NCBI GenBank assembly: GCA_009792885.1 | Contig: WMCF01000018.1 | Span: forward strand, 1,020,862 to 1,084,861 | Source of the DNA: Eremophila alpestris peregrina | Lineage: Eukaryota; Chordata; Aves; Passeriformes; Alaudidae | Direction: 5' to 3' | Length of the DNA stretch: 64,000 nucleotides | Shown: piece after piece, positions 52,701 to 63,658 of the stretch | How the letters are laid out: each line of letters begins with the position of its first letter | How positions within the stretch are numbered: the first letter of the stretch is position 1 | Position numbers and translations under genes: made by a program | Notes under the pieces: model-generated | Database searches by the model: none | The model's input: only the letters and a program-made list of their open reading frames with translations | What the model was told of the DNA's origin: nothing

Positions 52701-54180
52701 GAGCACTCTAGCCCTCAAAAACTTTATTCCTGCTGATTTTTTGCATTTATGTGGTGTCTATTTGGAAATACCAGAAAAGGCTTAGCAGAAATCTTAGGTG
52801 TTGCTGGCACAGACACCTTTCTTGGCTGGACTAGCAGCTTGAGGAGGTGGGCAAGAGAAGTGATAAAAGATACTGGACCACAAATTCACCCATTAGGGCC
52901 AAATCTAGGAGCCCTTTCTTAGCCAGTTCCCCCTTGACATGAGTGTGAATGTTGCAGATGGACACTTGCACATAGGAGCAAAAATTTCCCTGGAGGATTT
53001 TTATGCTTTTTTACGTTTGAATGAAGACACTCCCTCACATCAACACGAAAGTCCTGAGGATGAGCGTTTTACTCCAAAGTGTCATATTTATGTGTGGAAC
53101 TCTTGCCATGCTCAGCTGTGTGAACGCGAGCGCTGTGGGAGCGCAGCCTGCGGGAGGGACGTCTGAGGTTAGCGCAGACACTCAGGTTGCGTAAGAGCAG
53201 GAGCAGCACGCAGCTGCAGTGCCGGTCTGTCCGGGCCCCTCCGCGCCTCCTGACTCCTCCCTGGGTAGCCCTGGCTCCTACACACCCTGACCGGGCACCC
53301 CTAGGGCAAGTCAGGTTGTCTGCGTGATGGCACTGGGCGGGCAGACCTCACAGGGCAAAGCCTTTTCATCGCAGTGCTGTCCCAGAGTGATGGAGGCGAA
53401 GGAAAAGGCTCGTGTCTCCTCACTTCATGGCCAGCAGTGGGATGAAGCCAATTTAAAAAATCGGATAGAAGAGTGTCCTCAGGGATTTGGGAAAAGGAAA
53501 ACCAACCTGTGGTATGTCCTGTGAACTGGCAGGAGGGAAGCTGGAAAGGAAGAGTGTTAGTAAGCCAGTCCAGTGCTTTAGTGAATAAGGCTGAAACATG
53601 AGCTGCAGATTTGCAGACTGAAGCGAGACAGACTAACCACAGAGATGCAACGCAGCTGTGCTTTCCTCTTTTCTGTTGAATTAATCTGAAACGAAGGATT
53701 TGCAATCAAATGAAAAGACCCTGATGACTGCATGGCATAATCACTCCATCAGCCAGCCTTACACACCCTGCTAGGATGCTTAAAGCATTTACTGGTCCTG
53801 AGTGTTCAGTACAAGGGGGAGCAAATCCTATGTCTTTTTCTTCCTCTCAAAGCACCTGAAAACTGGAAGTAATCACTTAGCATTCAGTGTGCTTGTTCCT
53901 ACCTACCCAACGCCTTCCCAAATTCTATCTTCATGCATTAGATCAGAGTTGTTCCTGAATTATACTTGTAAAAATACAGAATTTGGGTCAGGAATGTGAT
54001 ATGTATCTTTAATGCGGCAAGTCCATTATCAGCTTGTCATTTTTTAATAAAGACGAGGAGAAAAGCTGTGTCATTTCCACAGCTAGAAATACTGAATAGA
54101 TTTCACAATACATTATTAATAGTGTTTTCTTGGTTTTTTTTCCAGATACGTATGACCCCACCAAAGTTGAAAAGGTGTGA
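40420..54180 (+). CDS. JCAD: JCAD, junctional cadherin 5 associated protein (KIAA1462); join 40420-40721, 46519-50165, 54146-54180
   Basis: JCAD is a large, mostly disordered protein of endothelial cell-cell junctions, associated with VE-cadherin contacts, actin regulation and Hippo signalling (LATS2/YAP), and with human coronary artery disease loci. The three coding pieces keep one frame with GT-AG junctions and give 1,327 residues, against about 1,360 in human. The N-terminus MFSVEDLLISHGYKLS is the family signature. Other recognisable blocks are VYDRPHLAW at the exon 2/3 join (residues 102-110), VQYIPFDDPRIRHIKI (from about 438), PWDAISELESFNKELQ (843-858), QARAARILGIDIAVESLL (from 1085), MDRLVRMKEVDSVSRMRRLS (from 1238) and the terminal DTYDPTKVEKV. 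Three PPxY motifs occur at 304-307, 354-357 and 360-363. There is no signal peptide or membrane segment. No frameshift or internal stop was seen. The promoter is inferred at 27.6 kb. Confidence 0.95.
44586..44595. repeat. G10 homopolymer
   Basis: Ten consecutive G in intron 2, flanked by AT-rich sequence. Confidence 0.9.
44741..44820 (+). mobile_element. CR1-type 3'-end fragment
   Basis: Towards its right end the block reads AATGGTCTCTTCTGATCTTGGAATCTGTGACTG-like sequence, which corresponds in order to the CR1 3' terminus (a GGTCCCTTC core then AATCTATGATTC repeats) in + orientation. It is diverged and short. Confidence 0.55.
46141..46240 (-). mobile_element. CR1-type LINE 3'-end fragment
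   Basis: CTTAGAATCTGAGACTGGTC is followed by a GGGTTGGAAGGGACCTTCAAA core, a CTAGTTCTAAACCCCCTGC segment and GGGCAGGGA. This is the reverse complement of a CR1 3' end and the clearest CR1 match in the window. The element ends about 280 bp before JCAD exon 3. Confidence 0.85.
46519..50165 (+). CDS. JCAD: JCAD coding exon 3, giant exon (residues 101-1317)
   Basis: This exon carries over 90% of the protein in one 3,647-nt open frame, as in other vertebrates. It starts after the CCAG acceptor, with the first G completing Gly101, then VYDRPHLAW. It contains the PPxY motifs, many Ser/Pro-rich low-complexity segments, an acidic STSSEEDLEGAAG stretch and the conserved C-terminal third. It ends at TTTAG|GTAAG with GT at 50,166. 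The last G becomes the first base of Asp1317. Reading through the donor would add 27 other residues and stop at 50,246-50,248. Confidence 0.96.
50166..54145 (+). other. JCAD: JCAD intron 3
   Basis: It runs from GTAAGA at 50,166 to the acceptor TTTTTTTTCCAG ending at 54,145. The intron is phase 1. It contains an orphan CpG-rich patch at 53.12-53.34 kb. Apart from that patch the sequence is AT-rich and unremarkable, and no alternative coding exon was recognised. Confidence 0.85.
53120..53345. promoter_or_regulatory. Orphan CpG-rich patch in JCAD intron 3
   Basis: CpGs cluster sharply compared with the intron around it, beginning with GAACGCGAGCGCTGTGGGAG and including GGGCCCCTCCGCGCC and CACTGGGCGGGCAG. 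A GTAAGA donor-like string is at 53,191. It could be an alternative promoter, an enhancer-type island or the decayed end of a GC-rich insertion. No associated transcript is visible. Confidence 0.4.
54146..54180 (+). CDS. JCAD: JCAD terminal coding exon 4 (residues 1317-1327)
   Basis: The exon follows the strong acceptor TTTTTTTTCCAG. With the G carried over from exon 3 it reads Asp-Thr-Tyr-Asp-Pro-Thr-Lys-Val-Glu-Lys-Val and stops at TGA 54,178-54,180. This short conserved tail, on its own exon, is typical of JCAD. The final Glu-Lys-Val resembles a class III-like PDZ ligand; binding is not shown by the sequence. Confidence 0.93.
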
Positions 54181-55070
54181 GATTAATGAAGAGGAGAATA
54201 GAGAAATTTCTGCTCTACTAAGAATGTTTCACTGATTTTTTTTCTGGGTGCTTTTTGTTTGGTTTTTGTTCTTTAATGTTCGGAAGTTGTCTCCATTTGT
54301 GATGTTCATGGTGTACTGATAATGCCTTTACCACTGCCACTAGGAATTAGCTCTTAATGTCTGAAACTGTTGTGGAGACCACAGAAAAATATGACTTCTG
54401 CATTGGAACCATCTGGCTTTGTAGTGTTTAAGACAATACCTACCATTGGCAGAGTTTTCATCTGAACTTTATTTCAGTCTTTAGCAAGGATGATGAAATG
54501 CATCAAGTGAGGTGTTACATTGGTGTAAATGTAAACATGGGAGATTAGTGAAATTATTTTTAAAAGAATGTGAATCTATAAGCTAAACTTCTAAGTATCT
54601 GCATTCTAAACTTTGTTTAACTTAAGGGATTTTTGGCCATAAATAGAAAGTGCTGCTGCACTGTGTGGCAGAAGGAATGTGAAAGAATGGTAGCAAAGAC
54701 TGATTGTGAAATTATCTCTGACTTCCAGAGTTTGAATTTACTTGGATTAAATACTTACTTGCCACCTAGAAAGAAGAAAAACAAAACCCAGAAGCTTCTA
54801 AGACATGGAAGACTTTTGTAGTACAGTGTACAGAACATGTAATTATAGTAGCTGGCAACTATGTTTCAAACCAATGCAAAGTATACCACTGGCTGTTTTG
54901 CACTCAGTATTACCTATTTTTGTTTTGCTGTTTAGAAATTCTTTATATGAAAGAATAGTAGCTGGTTTAAAATAGCCCATTTTAACAAAGTAACTATATT
55001 TCTTGTTACAGAATACTATCTATTTTTCTACGATGTAAACAATTGCTAACAAGTGGCAAGTATAAAGAAG

Positions 55071-55096
55071 TATTATAATTATTATTATAATTATAT
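55071..55096. repeat. ATT/TAA-rich simple repeat
   Basis: An imperfect TATTATAATTATTATTATAAT array in the JCAD 3' UTR. Confidence 0.8.
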
Positions 55097-55219
55097 TTTA
55101 AGAAGACTTATTCCTTTGAGTGAAGGTGCCCCAAACAGATTTCACTTGTATATCTTAATGCACACACCATATTGCCACTTACTCAGTAGTGCTACCTTAT
55201 TTTGTTCTGAAAAAAAGCC

Positions 55220-55220
<1 letters not shown>

Positions 55221-55266
<46 letters not shown>
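55221..55266. repeat. (TCTA)n tetranucleotide microsatellite
   Basis: Eleven and a half perfect TCTA units with no interruption, lying about 1 kb after the JCAD stop codon and so inside its predicted 3' UTR. A perfect array this long is likely to vary in length between individuals. Confidence 0.97.
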
Positions 55267-55653
55267 ACAGGGTTAATTTCTAATTTTTCCCACTCAACCC
55301 TTGCATCATTCTTTTTGGAGCCACTTTCTGAAACACACTGAGAACTCTCCAGGCTGGTGCTGTTGCCATTCCATTCCAGGGACGCTGATTACCAAAAAGT
55401 GGGTTTGGATCTTTGTCCCAATGTTGCCAAGTGGCTCAGATAAAATTCCTGCTTGCTTTCTTATACTTTGTTCCCTGTTACAGATTATGAGTTTGGATTA
55501 GGCCAGTGCACAAAAATAAGCAAAACTGAGTTCTTCCCTGAAGTCACCAGGTGTTGCTGGGGAGAAGTTCAGGTGTCTTTTTGATGGCATTTAAATACAT
55601 GGCTTTAAATATATTTTACCTGCACACACAAATGCATGAATTACAGAATTTAT

Positions 55654-55659
55654 AATAAA
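55654..55659 (+). terminator. Poly(A) signal AATAAA, proximal JCAD
   Basis: The first canonical AATAAA after the JCAD stop codon, 1.47 kb downstream of it. A TTTGTGTCTT element lies about 45 nt further on. Confidence 0.55.
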
Positions 55660-56660
55660 GCCTATGCATTCTGCCCTTTGATCCTGAATTAGCCTGCTTA
55701 GTATTTGTGTCTTAAAAGCCTTTATGTCCATTCCTGTATGTTTTTGTAAGTACCTGTGTACTAACATTCTTCTGATAACTTGCTCATGTACTTCACCAGT
55801 CTATTCTATTGGCCTTTTCTGGGTTTTAGCATAATTTTATTTTTTAAAATCTTGTAATTTCTTGAAATATTTTTTCCTAAGTCTGTAATTTGGAAAGAAT
55901 GATCGGGAAAAACACTCATCCTTGTGTTTTGGCAGCAAGAGTTTCTTGTCTGTAACACATGATTCTGTTACATATGGACTATTTAAAGCTTGCTTGAAAA
56001 GAAAATTGTGGTGTATAATTTATTTTATTAACTCTTGTGCATGCTGTGTAGCAAAACTTGTTGACAAACTGTTCCTGCCACTCTTACTATATTCCACTCT
56101 CTTCATCACCATACAGGACATCTGGGGATTTGTAAATAGCTACAAAACATGTTTTCCCCCCGGTGCCTCCTCACCTGAATCCTGCCCATAAATAACAGTT
56201 CTGAAAGAACTTCAACTCTCATCTTCCCACTTACCAGTGAAGCTGAGATGCATAGCAATTAATCAAAAGTTTTAATTTAACCTTGACTGCTGAAGAACTA
56301 TAAATTGTCCCATATAAGCATTCCTGTTACCTTCTGTTTATTTCTACATGAAACTAAAGTTTTCTGTGGATTTTATTTTCTTCTGATAGGAATAGGTTAA
56401 TTGATTCTGCAGTGTGTCTGTTTCATCAGTCATGTCAAGTAATTACTTTTCCAAAGCACATAAACATCCAAGATCATAAAAAAAATATAAAAAGAGGCAA
56501 CAATATTGCAGGGTAAAATTTTATTGGCCAGAACCAAAAAATTAAAACCTAAAAAGTGAGTAAGCTTTGTTTTGCAGTAGTATGTAACTGAACAGTAGAT
56601 GAAGGAGCAGAGTTGGTACTCTTTCAGAAATGGTGTATTCCTCTAACAACACTGGTAGTT

Positions 56661-56733
56661 TCATTTAATACTATGATACAGACAAGTGAGAAATCCATAA
56701 ATATCATTTAATACTATGATACAGACAAGTGAG
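56661..56733. repeat. 43-bp tandem duplication (30-bp exact direct repeat)
   Basis: A 30-bp segment at 56,661-56,690 is repeated without mismatch at 56,704-56,733, separated by 13 bp. This gives a 43-bp period with an incomplete second unit. The identity suggests a recent duplication. Confidence 0.95.
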
Positions 56734-57469
56734 GGTACCGTTTTCTGAACAATTTTGCCTCAGTGCTTCTGCAGTGTCGATGGCATGGGTCAGCTACTGG
56801 AATGGACTGAATGGTACCATAGCTAAACCACCTTTCCAGAAACCTTTGCCAGTTTGCAGTCAACAGAGAGCCCCTTTTACACCAGACATGGTTAAAAAAC
56901 AGTAAATGGTGACTGCCAGTGCCTGTCTCAATGGGTACATAAAACTGTCTTGGCTACAGCTGTCACTGGGAACGGCAGCAGCAGGAGCTCAGGGCTGAGC
57001 AGGTGCAGAGGTGGAGGATGCAGCAGGCTGCTTCCAGTGCCTCGTGCAATGCAAGCAGAGTGAAAAGTGAGGAACTCTGCCTTTATTCTAGGGGGGAAAG
57101 CTGAGCTAGAAGCTCAGAAATTACGTTTTTACAACGTGCTGTGTATCCAGTTTGTGCTGCTGTGCTGTTGTAGCTGGGGAAGCTGAAGTCAGGGGAAGAC
57201 ACTGGTTCCATGAACATTCTCAGAAATTCATGCAAAAACCCCCGAATCTGACTGATTCGTACATTTATAAAAATGTTTAATGGGGACACTCAGGACCTGG
57301 ATGGCTAAAGAGGACCTGCCAACTCTTTCCCTTTACCCTGCTGAAATCCAGAAGGAACAGTCACATCCTGAGGGGCTGGTGCCAGTATCAGCGGCTGGTG
57401 GCAGGGAGATAAAAACGAACACGACATTCCAGGCTCCTGTCTCCTCTCTGTGGAAGTCACCTGTGAACT

Positions 57470-57700
57470 CCGGGGCTGCTGAACGGCCCGAGCCCCGCGG
57501 GCAGGGCAGGACGGGTCCCGGTGCGGCAGAGGCAGGGGGATCGGGACTGGGAGCGGGACTGGGAGCGGGACTGGGAGCGGGAGCGGGGGCGGGCGGGCTC
57601 TGCCCGCTGGCGGTGCATCTGGGCAGGGCAGCGCGCCCCCTCCTGCGGTTCCGAGCGCCAGCAGAAAGCTGGTTTCCCTGAAGAGCCGCTGTTTGCGGGC
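57470..57700. promoter_or_regulatory. Orphan CpG/GC-rich island
   Basis: GC content and CpG frequency rise abruptly, with CGAGCCCCGCGGGCAGG, GGCGGGCGGGC, CAGCGCGCCCCC and GCGGTTCCGAGCGCC. It lies about 3.3 kb after the JCAD stop codon with no gene attached. On the minus strand a CAG|GTGACT donor-like string (GT at 57,460-57,459) sits at its left edge, so a minus-strand transcript starting in the island is conceivable. It may be a promoter for a lncRNA or an alternative upstream exon of the next gene. Confidence 0.45.
57535..57597 (+). repeat. GGGACTGGGAGC minisatellite / G-quadruplex array
   Basis: Eleven runs of three or more G occur in 63 bases. The first eight gaps are 3 nt (ATC, then ACT and AGC alternating, ending AGC AGC) and the last two are 1 nt (C). 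The core is a 12-bp tandem unit, GGGACTGGGAGC, in about three copies. Short, regular loops are the textbook pattern for very stable parallel G-quadruplexes on the + strand. Confidence 0.93.
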
Positions 57701-59607
57701 CCCACGCCATTCTCCTTGCTAGAGTCGGCTGGAACTAGAAAAAGTGCTGTCTGAGCAGAGCTCTCCCGTGTTTAAAATGCCACCACCAAGCACAGAAAGG
57801 AGGGGATGGGAAGGCAGAGGAGGAAAATGCCTCTGAATGACTTGAGACCTCTGGTGACAGGAATGTCCAGTGATACAATACACCTGACCAAGCATCACTC
57901 ATCAGATATTAACTCAAGAAGCCTTCCCCAGGCATAAGAAGGGCAGTTTTATTTCATACCACAGGTTTGTCTTTATTGAAAACAGCATCATGCATCAAAA
58001 CCAGCAAGTTTCCTTAACTCAGCTCCTGATGTGGGGAGCATGTATTGTACTGAAACATCCAATGACTCCAGGAAAACAGGAAGGACAGCAATGCTTAAAT
58101 TGGTAAAGTCACAGAATTAACCTCTCACCCTTAGATAATAACCAATCCTATCAAGCTTATTTAATGATAAATATTGGAATTTTGTAAAAGATTTCTGTTT
58201 AGTATCACAAATCAATATAAATATCCAGAGTCAACATTATATTGCCTTTGCCACATGTACAACCAGCTGAAGTGCTCGACCTTCTCTTTGGGTTAAAATG
58301 TTGACATCTTCTTCTCTGCCTCCTTTCAAAGGAAGAAAAGGCAGTGGAATGATTGGGAGAAAAGCAGAAATCAAATGTTCTTGCATTTTAAATGACAAAA
58401 GATCTTGCAAGTGCTAAGTGGGTCTTTTTGTCCAGCTTCAAAATCTGATAGAGGCAAGTATATGTGAAAAATGAATCTTTACTTGGCAGAAGCCTTCAGC
58501 TCACAGAATATAGACAAAACAGTGCTAAAAGGAATGGAGAGAACTGACAGCTTGTCAGACTTTTGAATGTTTTGTGTAAAGCTGTCCTTTTGGAAGACAT
58601 TGGTATTTTCTTGGTTGAGGATCAAACAATCCCCTAATTTCCCTCCACTGGCAATAAGCCACAGTGCTGCAGCCCTAATTTACTGTAGTGGGTTTTAATT
58701 ACAAGTGGAGTCTACAAAATTTAAACTTCCATTCTTCTGCAAAATCCAAATAAAGGTTCAAGCTGAAGATTTATTGAGATGATGACTATATCACTGAAAT
58801 AATTAGAAAAGTTGGAAAACTGATTTTTTAAATTCAAATTTGCATGAAAACGCTCACTGTCTCTCCCCTGTGGTTTAAATGAAATCTGTTTACCATCAAT
58901 TCTATTTTCAAAAAAAAAAATTCAAACAAAGAAAAATGGGAAATCCTGATATCAATAGCAAAGCCCAAACCACAGTGCTACCTCCCACCCATGCTGAAAA
59001 ATATGTTTGCAATATGGCATGCAGAGCTGCACAGCAGGGAGAGGGTGAAGGGAACTTAAATCAGAATTGACCGACACATGGCTGAGATTAGAAATAGAAA
59101 TGAAATTTCCCAGCCAAGAGAAACCACAATAGCATACATATTATAAAATGAAGGAGGAACTTTCTACCCTTAACAGCCACAGTCTCAGCTTTCTTAAGAG
59201 CTCTGGACCAGCAGAGAAAATAATCAGAACCATTCTGAAAGCCATTCCTGACCTGGAAGGAAAACAAGGAGATACATGTGCTAGACAGTGAATCAGTATC
59301 CATGTGTCTTTGTCCTTATACAATACAGATAATCCTCCATACTGGCTTTTAAGACACTGTGGCCTTTCTCCAAAACTAATACTATGTCATAGCCTTGGTT
59401 TTCTTCTCTCTCTAGTCCACAGCAGATTTAATGGGATAAAAATAGAGGAAATAGATGTAAGCAATTATAATACTATTTATATGATATCAGAAGATGAATG
59501 TGCGTTAAGAATTTTCTTTGTATTTTTTTCCTGCCCAATGCAAATACTGTTTCTGGGCTTACATGTAAACCAGAGGGGTGCTGTTACTCAAGACAAGACA
59601 TTTTCCA

Positions 59608-59613
59608 AATAAA
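59608..59613 (+). terminator. Poly(A) signal AATAAA with GT-rich downstream element
   Basis: AATAAA at 59,608 is followed about 25-45 nt later by GATGTTGTTGATGTTGTT, an ideal GU-rich downstream element. It could end a long JCAD 3' UTR of about 5.4 kb or an unknown + strand transcript. Confidence 0.5.
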
Positions 59614-62600
59614 GATTTTGCATGAGTACACTACTCAGTGATGTTGTTGATGTTGTTATCATGAGGTAAAATGGAGCATGTGCTCTGATGTTTGCACTGC
59701 TTTCAAGAAAGATAAATCTCTTGGTGAAGTGTTAAAAGGCTGCAGTATTCTCCAGGGGTCTACTACTTCCAAACTTAGTGTCTACAGCATGAGATACAGA
59801 ATTTATTTTTTACTTTAAAGAATTTCTTTTCACATCCACACCGTCTCAGACCAGCACAGACCTTCATTTGTAGGTTGTGTTCTGTTTGTTTGCTACCTGT
59901 AGGGTGTGTTCTGCCTCAGTGCGAGGGCAGATTCCTCCTTTACTGCCTGGCAACCAGCCATGTGCACCGGCCAAACCTGCGCTGGCAGAGCATTTTCCAC
60001 TCCATGTCAGGGTTTTCCCCTCCCTTTGCAGAAGTTGATATGGCACTGGGATAGTTTACTTTGGCTGTGTTGCAGTAAAGAATGGCATGTTCTGTATTTG
60101 TGCTGATAGGACTTCAAGAGAGCTAAGTTATCAAGTTAATACAATTTCTTTTTCCCTCAGGCAAAAGTGTAGGTTGCTCATGGCTAGAACGTGCAGCTCT
60201 GTCTTTTGTCACTGGCTCACAAGCAGGTCAGACCTTACAGTCACACTCACATGTATTGATTGCTGTGTAGAAGCAGTGCATTCATCCCAGTACCTTTCAC
60301 ATGTCACCAACAAACCTGTGGAACAAAAGACCCAGCAGAACTGGGGAGGCTGAAGATAGAAATCCTTGTGGCAGTTCTGTTCTCTTCATCATCCAGCCAA
60401 CCTGATCTCACTGTACACTGTTCTTCCCCACCTGCTTGAAGATAAAAATCTCTAGTCCAGCACAATCCCACCTTCCACCCAATTTAAGTCTAGAAACCAA
60501 TTTTCCTACATTTTTTCCTGCTGGTAGGAGAAAGCAGGCATTCAGTTCTTTTCAATTGCTGATATATGGGGGTTTTGTTTGTACTCTTTACCTTAGTTTT
60601 GATCCCTGAATCAATTCAAACATGTTGTTCACTACTTTTTGCAGATGTACATAACAGAATGGGCCCATTTGCTATTAGCTACAAAAGGGAGATGTCCCCA
60701 GGGTCCAAATTCTCCTGTTACATTGAGACCCAACATTTCAAAGAAAGAGGCTGGCCATATGTTGGGGAACCCACACACAGCCCCCTAGGAAAGGTGAAAG
60801 CATAAGAGCAGAGACCTTTCTGCACTTGCTACCACCTGCCCTCTCTGTTGTAACAAGGCTGATGCCAGCCCCTCCAGCAGGAAACCATCTCTCACTTTTG
60901 CTCTTGGATGTCACCTGGCCAGCACTCTCATGGGATGCTTCAGGGGGCTCAGGTTCTGTTTGCTGCTACCAGACAGGGACTGGGGCTGGCCAACACAGTC
61001 TGTGCTCCCACCAAGCAAATCTGTTGGTGCTCAGGCTCACCCTGGCCTGCAAAGCACATCCCTGGGAAAGTGTAGGGATGGCTAAGGGTGAGCAGAGGTT
61101 GCTCAGCTCTCACTCAGAAGTTTCCTTGCTAAGTCAATCAAAAACCCTCCCAGATGCAGGGCTTCCCTTTATCCCCTCTCCAGCACTAATTGGGAGAGCC
61201 AGCAGCTCACTCATGCTTTGCCACTCTAGCCCACACATGCCTGACCCTTGATAATCGAATAAGACCCTCAGCTCTTATCTTACTCTACACACACCTCATC
61301 TTCTTTATCTTTCCCACTGACCTCTCACAGCCCCTTTGTTTGACCTTTCTGGGCAACAATGGTATGTTACCACATTCAGTTAAAGCTATTTTATCTCTCA
61401 AAATCATCCCTTTCTTGGGGGAAGGAAAAACAGCCCCCTGGGGAATCCCCTTGCACCATTTATGCAGTGAGGTGCTAACACTAGCCTGCAGAAGTGTGAT
61501 ACCTCAGGAGATGATGCAGAAAGGAAGGAAGCCAACTCCTTCCTTTTATCCCTTAAAAGAAGATCACTTATTGTAACAATAATTAAAATCAAGGCAAATT
61601 CCTGGCGGGGGGGAAAAAAAGAAGGAAAAAACCCTAAAATCTCTTTGAGGTGCTATACTATGCTCTGTAGGAGGGTATTTACAGGCCAGCTGTAGCTCGC
61701 TTTGCCATCAACAGCTAGTCCTTGGGAAGGGCTGGGCAGATGTTGCCCTAACCAGGGAGCATTGGCTTCTCCTCTTACCCCTTCCCTACATGATTTAGTC
61801 TGCAGCATATTTAGACTTTCCTTCCATGGACTGCTCCAGGTACAGCCTTTAGCCTGTCAGCATGGTGACAACAACACCCTGAAACCCACAGAGCCATGAG
61901 CATGGTGACCTGGCCAGCTCACATCATTTGAAGTGGCAGGGGGTTATGACATTTTTTGGGCAGGAAAGCTTGTAATTTGTCCAATTTTCTCATTATTATT
62001 GTAGCGTAATGTTTAGAGTATAAAGGAAGTCCTCTGCTCTCCCAGTGGTGGGTCACACTATAAATACCCCAGATGGCACAGGACAAGGAGGGCTGTAAAA
62101 CTCAGGATGTGGGTCACAGGATGGCTGTCTGCTTGCTGTCTGGGGAACACGATAATAAACTCTTGCAAAGAGCTCTGATAACACCACATGAAAGGAGTAC
62201 AAACACTGTGGAGGAGATCTTCGGCTGCTGTAAAATGTCACTGCTCTCTTCAGTTCATGATATGCTGCTTTTCTTGTTTCCTTCCCTTCTCAGCCTCCTC
62301 CTGAGTGCCTGGGGTTGAAAAGTATCCACAAACCATTTTTTGCCTTCTGCATGACTTTTCAGCTCCTTTTCCCTCTGTACAGACACACCTCCATGTTCCT
62401 GCAACATCCTCCTAACCCTGTGCAGCTCTCAGCAATTCTGACACTTCAGCCAATGGTCCCCTGAACAATATCAGCACCATGCCAAAAATACAGAGCCCTC
62501 TTCCCTGCCCCCAAGAGTCACAGGCACAGCAGGGAGGTGAGTCAGGACAGTCACACAGAGGCCACCAGGTTCCTGAGACAGATTTTAAACAGAAACATTC

Positions 62601-63658
62601 CTCATGTTAAAATCATCCTTTATTCTCCTGAAGAAGTTAAAAACAAAATTCAGGAATTTCATCAACTCATGCAATAAGAGGGTGTTCATTGAGAACATTG
62701 TATTTTTTACTGCAGTTTTATTGTCAAAACATTATTGGCTTTGTTGTTGGTGTTTAATCTAGGGACAATGTTTTGGTAAGATTTAGAAAGAGTATTAATT
62801 AATCCAAGCATTGGAAGGAGGAATACAATAGGAAGGAGGAGTGGGAATAAGGAAACAATGGTGTATTGATTTGAAACCTTCAGAAATGTCTTTGCCCCCT
62901 TTTCCCCCACCCCAAAAGTAGTGATTCATAGTTTTGATAAGGGTTCCCTCCACCCTCAAACTTTCAAACCACCAAATGCTGGTGTGGACACAGCTCTATG
63001 GACTGTCTATTCCAGCTGAAGTTCAGTGGTTGGTAAATGTTGGGGACTGCATTTGTATCTGTGCAGTTTTGCTAATGGCTTAGAAACTACACTGCTTTAG
63101 CTATGCAAGTGAAGCAGTATAGTTTTGTAATGTAAGTCCACATTTCACCCAGACAGGGTTGAAAGGTGCAACTCATGGCCCCTGAGGCAAAGCAGAATTA
63201 TTTCTTTTTTATTCTCCTTCCCCCCGAGATAGGAACTGCCCTCTGCTGCTGAATCAGCAGGATGTGCCCTGTGACACTGACTTTAGCTGGCTGGAGAGCT
63301 GTTAATGGGTCTGAAATCCATCCCCCACCCCAGCCTCTGACACAGCGTGCACGGGAGAGGCAGGGAGCCGAGCGAACAGCATGGGAGAGGGAAGCGGAGA
63401 CCCCTGATACACACAGCTGTTATCTGTGATAAGCTGCATCCTGTGCCATGCTCCACCTCGCTGCAGCGGGGAAGGCGTTTGAACTCCAAGACCCTTTCTG
63501 AGTTCAATCTCTATCTGACAAACACACAGCAGGCAGCCGGAGGGAAAAAAAAGCAAAGTTCAACCCATCCCAAATGACTCAGTTTCTAAGATTTCTGACC
63601 AATTTCCTAAAACTCTGCCCTGAGGATTTTTTTAGGCAATGTCGGTATATTTGAGCGA

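Larger units (their letters stand above)
54181..55680 (+). other. JCAD: JCAD 3' UTR, proximal form
   Basis: AT-rich sequence without coding potential follows the stop codon. It holds an ATT-rich repeat, the TCTA microsatellite and a canonical AATAAA at 55,654-55,659, with a T/GT-rich segment about 40-50 nt downstream. A longer 3' UTR reaching the AATAAA at 59,608 is possible, because JCAD transcripts in mammals have a long 3' UTR. The end used cannot be decided from the sequence. Confidence 0.55.

Noticed and set aside
57333..57754. Open frames in the G-rich minisatellite, one giving repeated Ser-Arg-Ser-Gln (an RS-domain look-alike) and one Ala-Pro-Ser-Pro repeats
   Set aside because: The periodic residues are a direct product of the 12-bp DNA repeat. 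All frames are open at once and none extends into recognisable protein.
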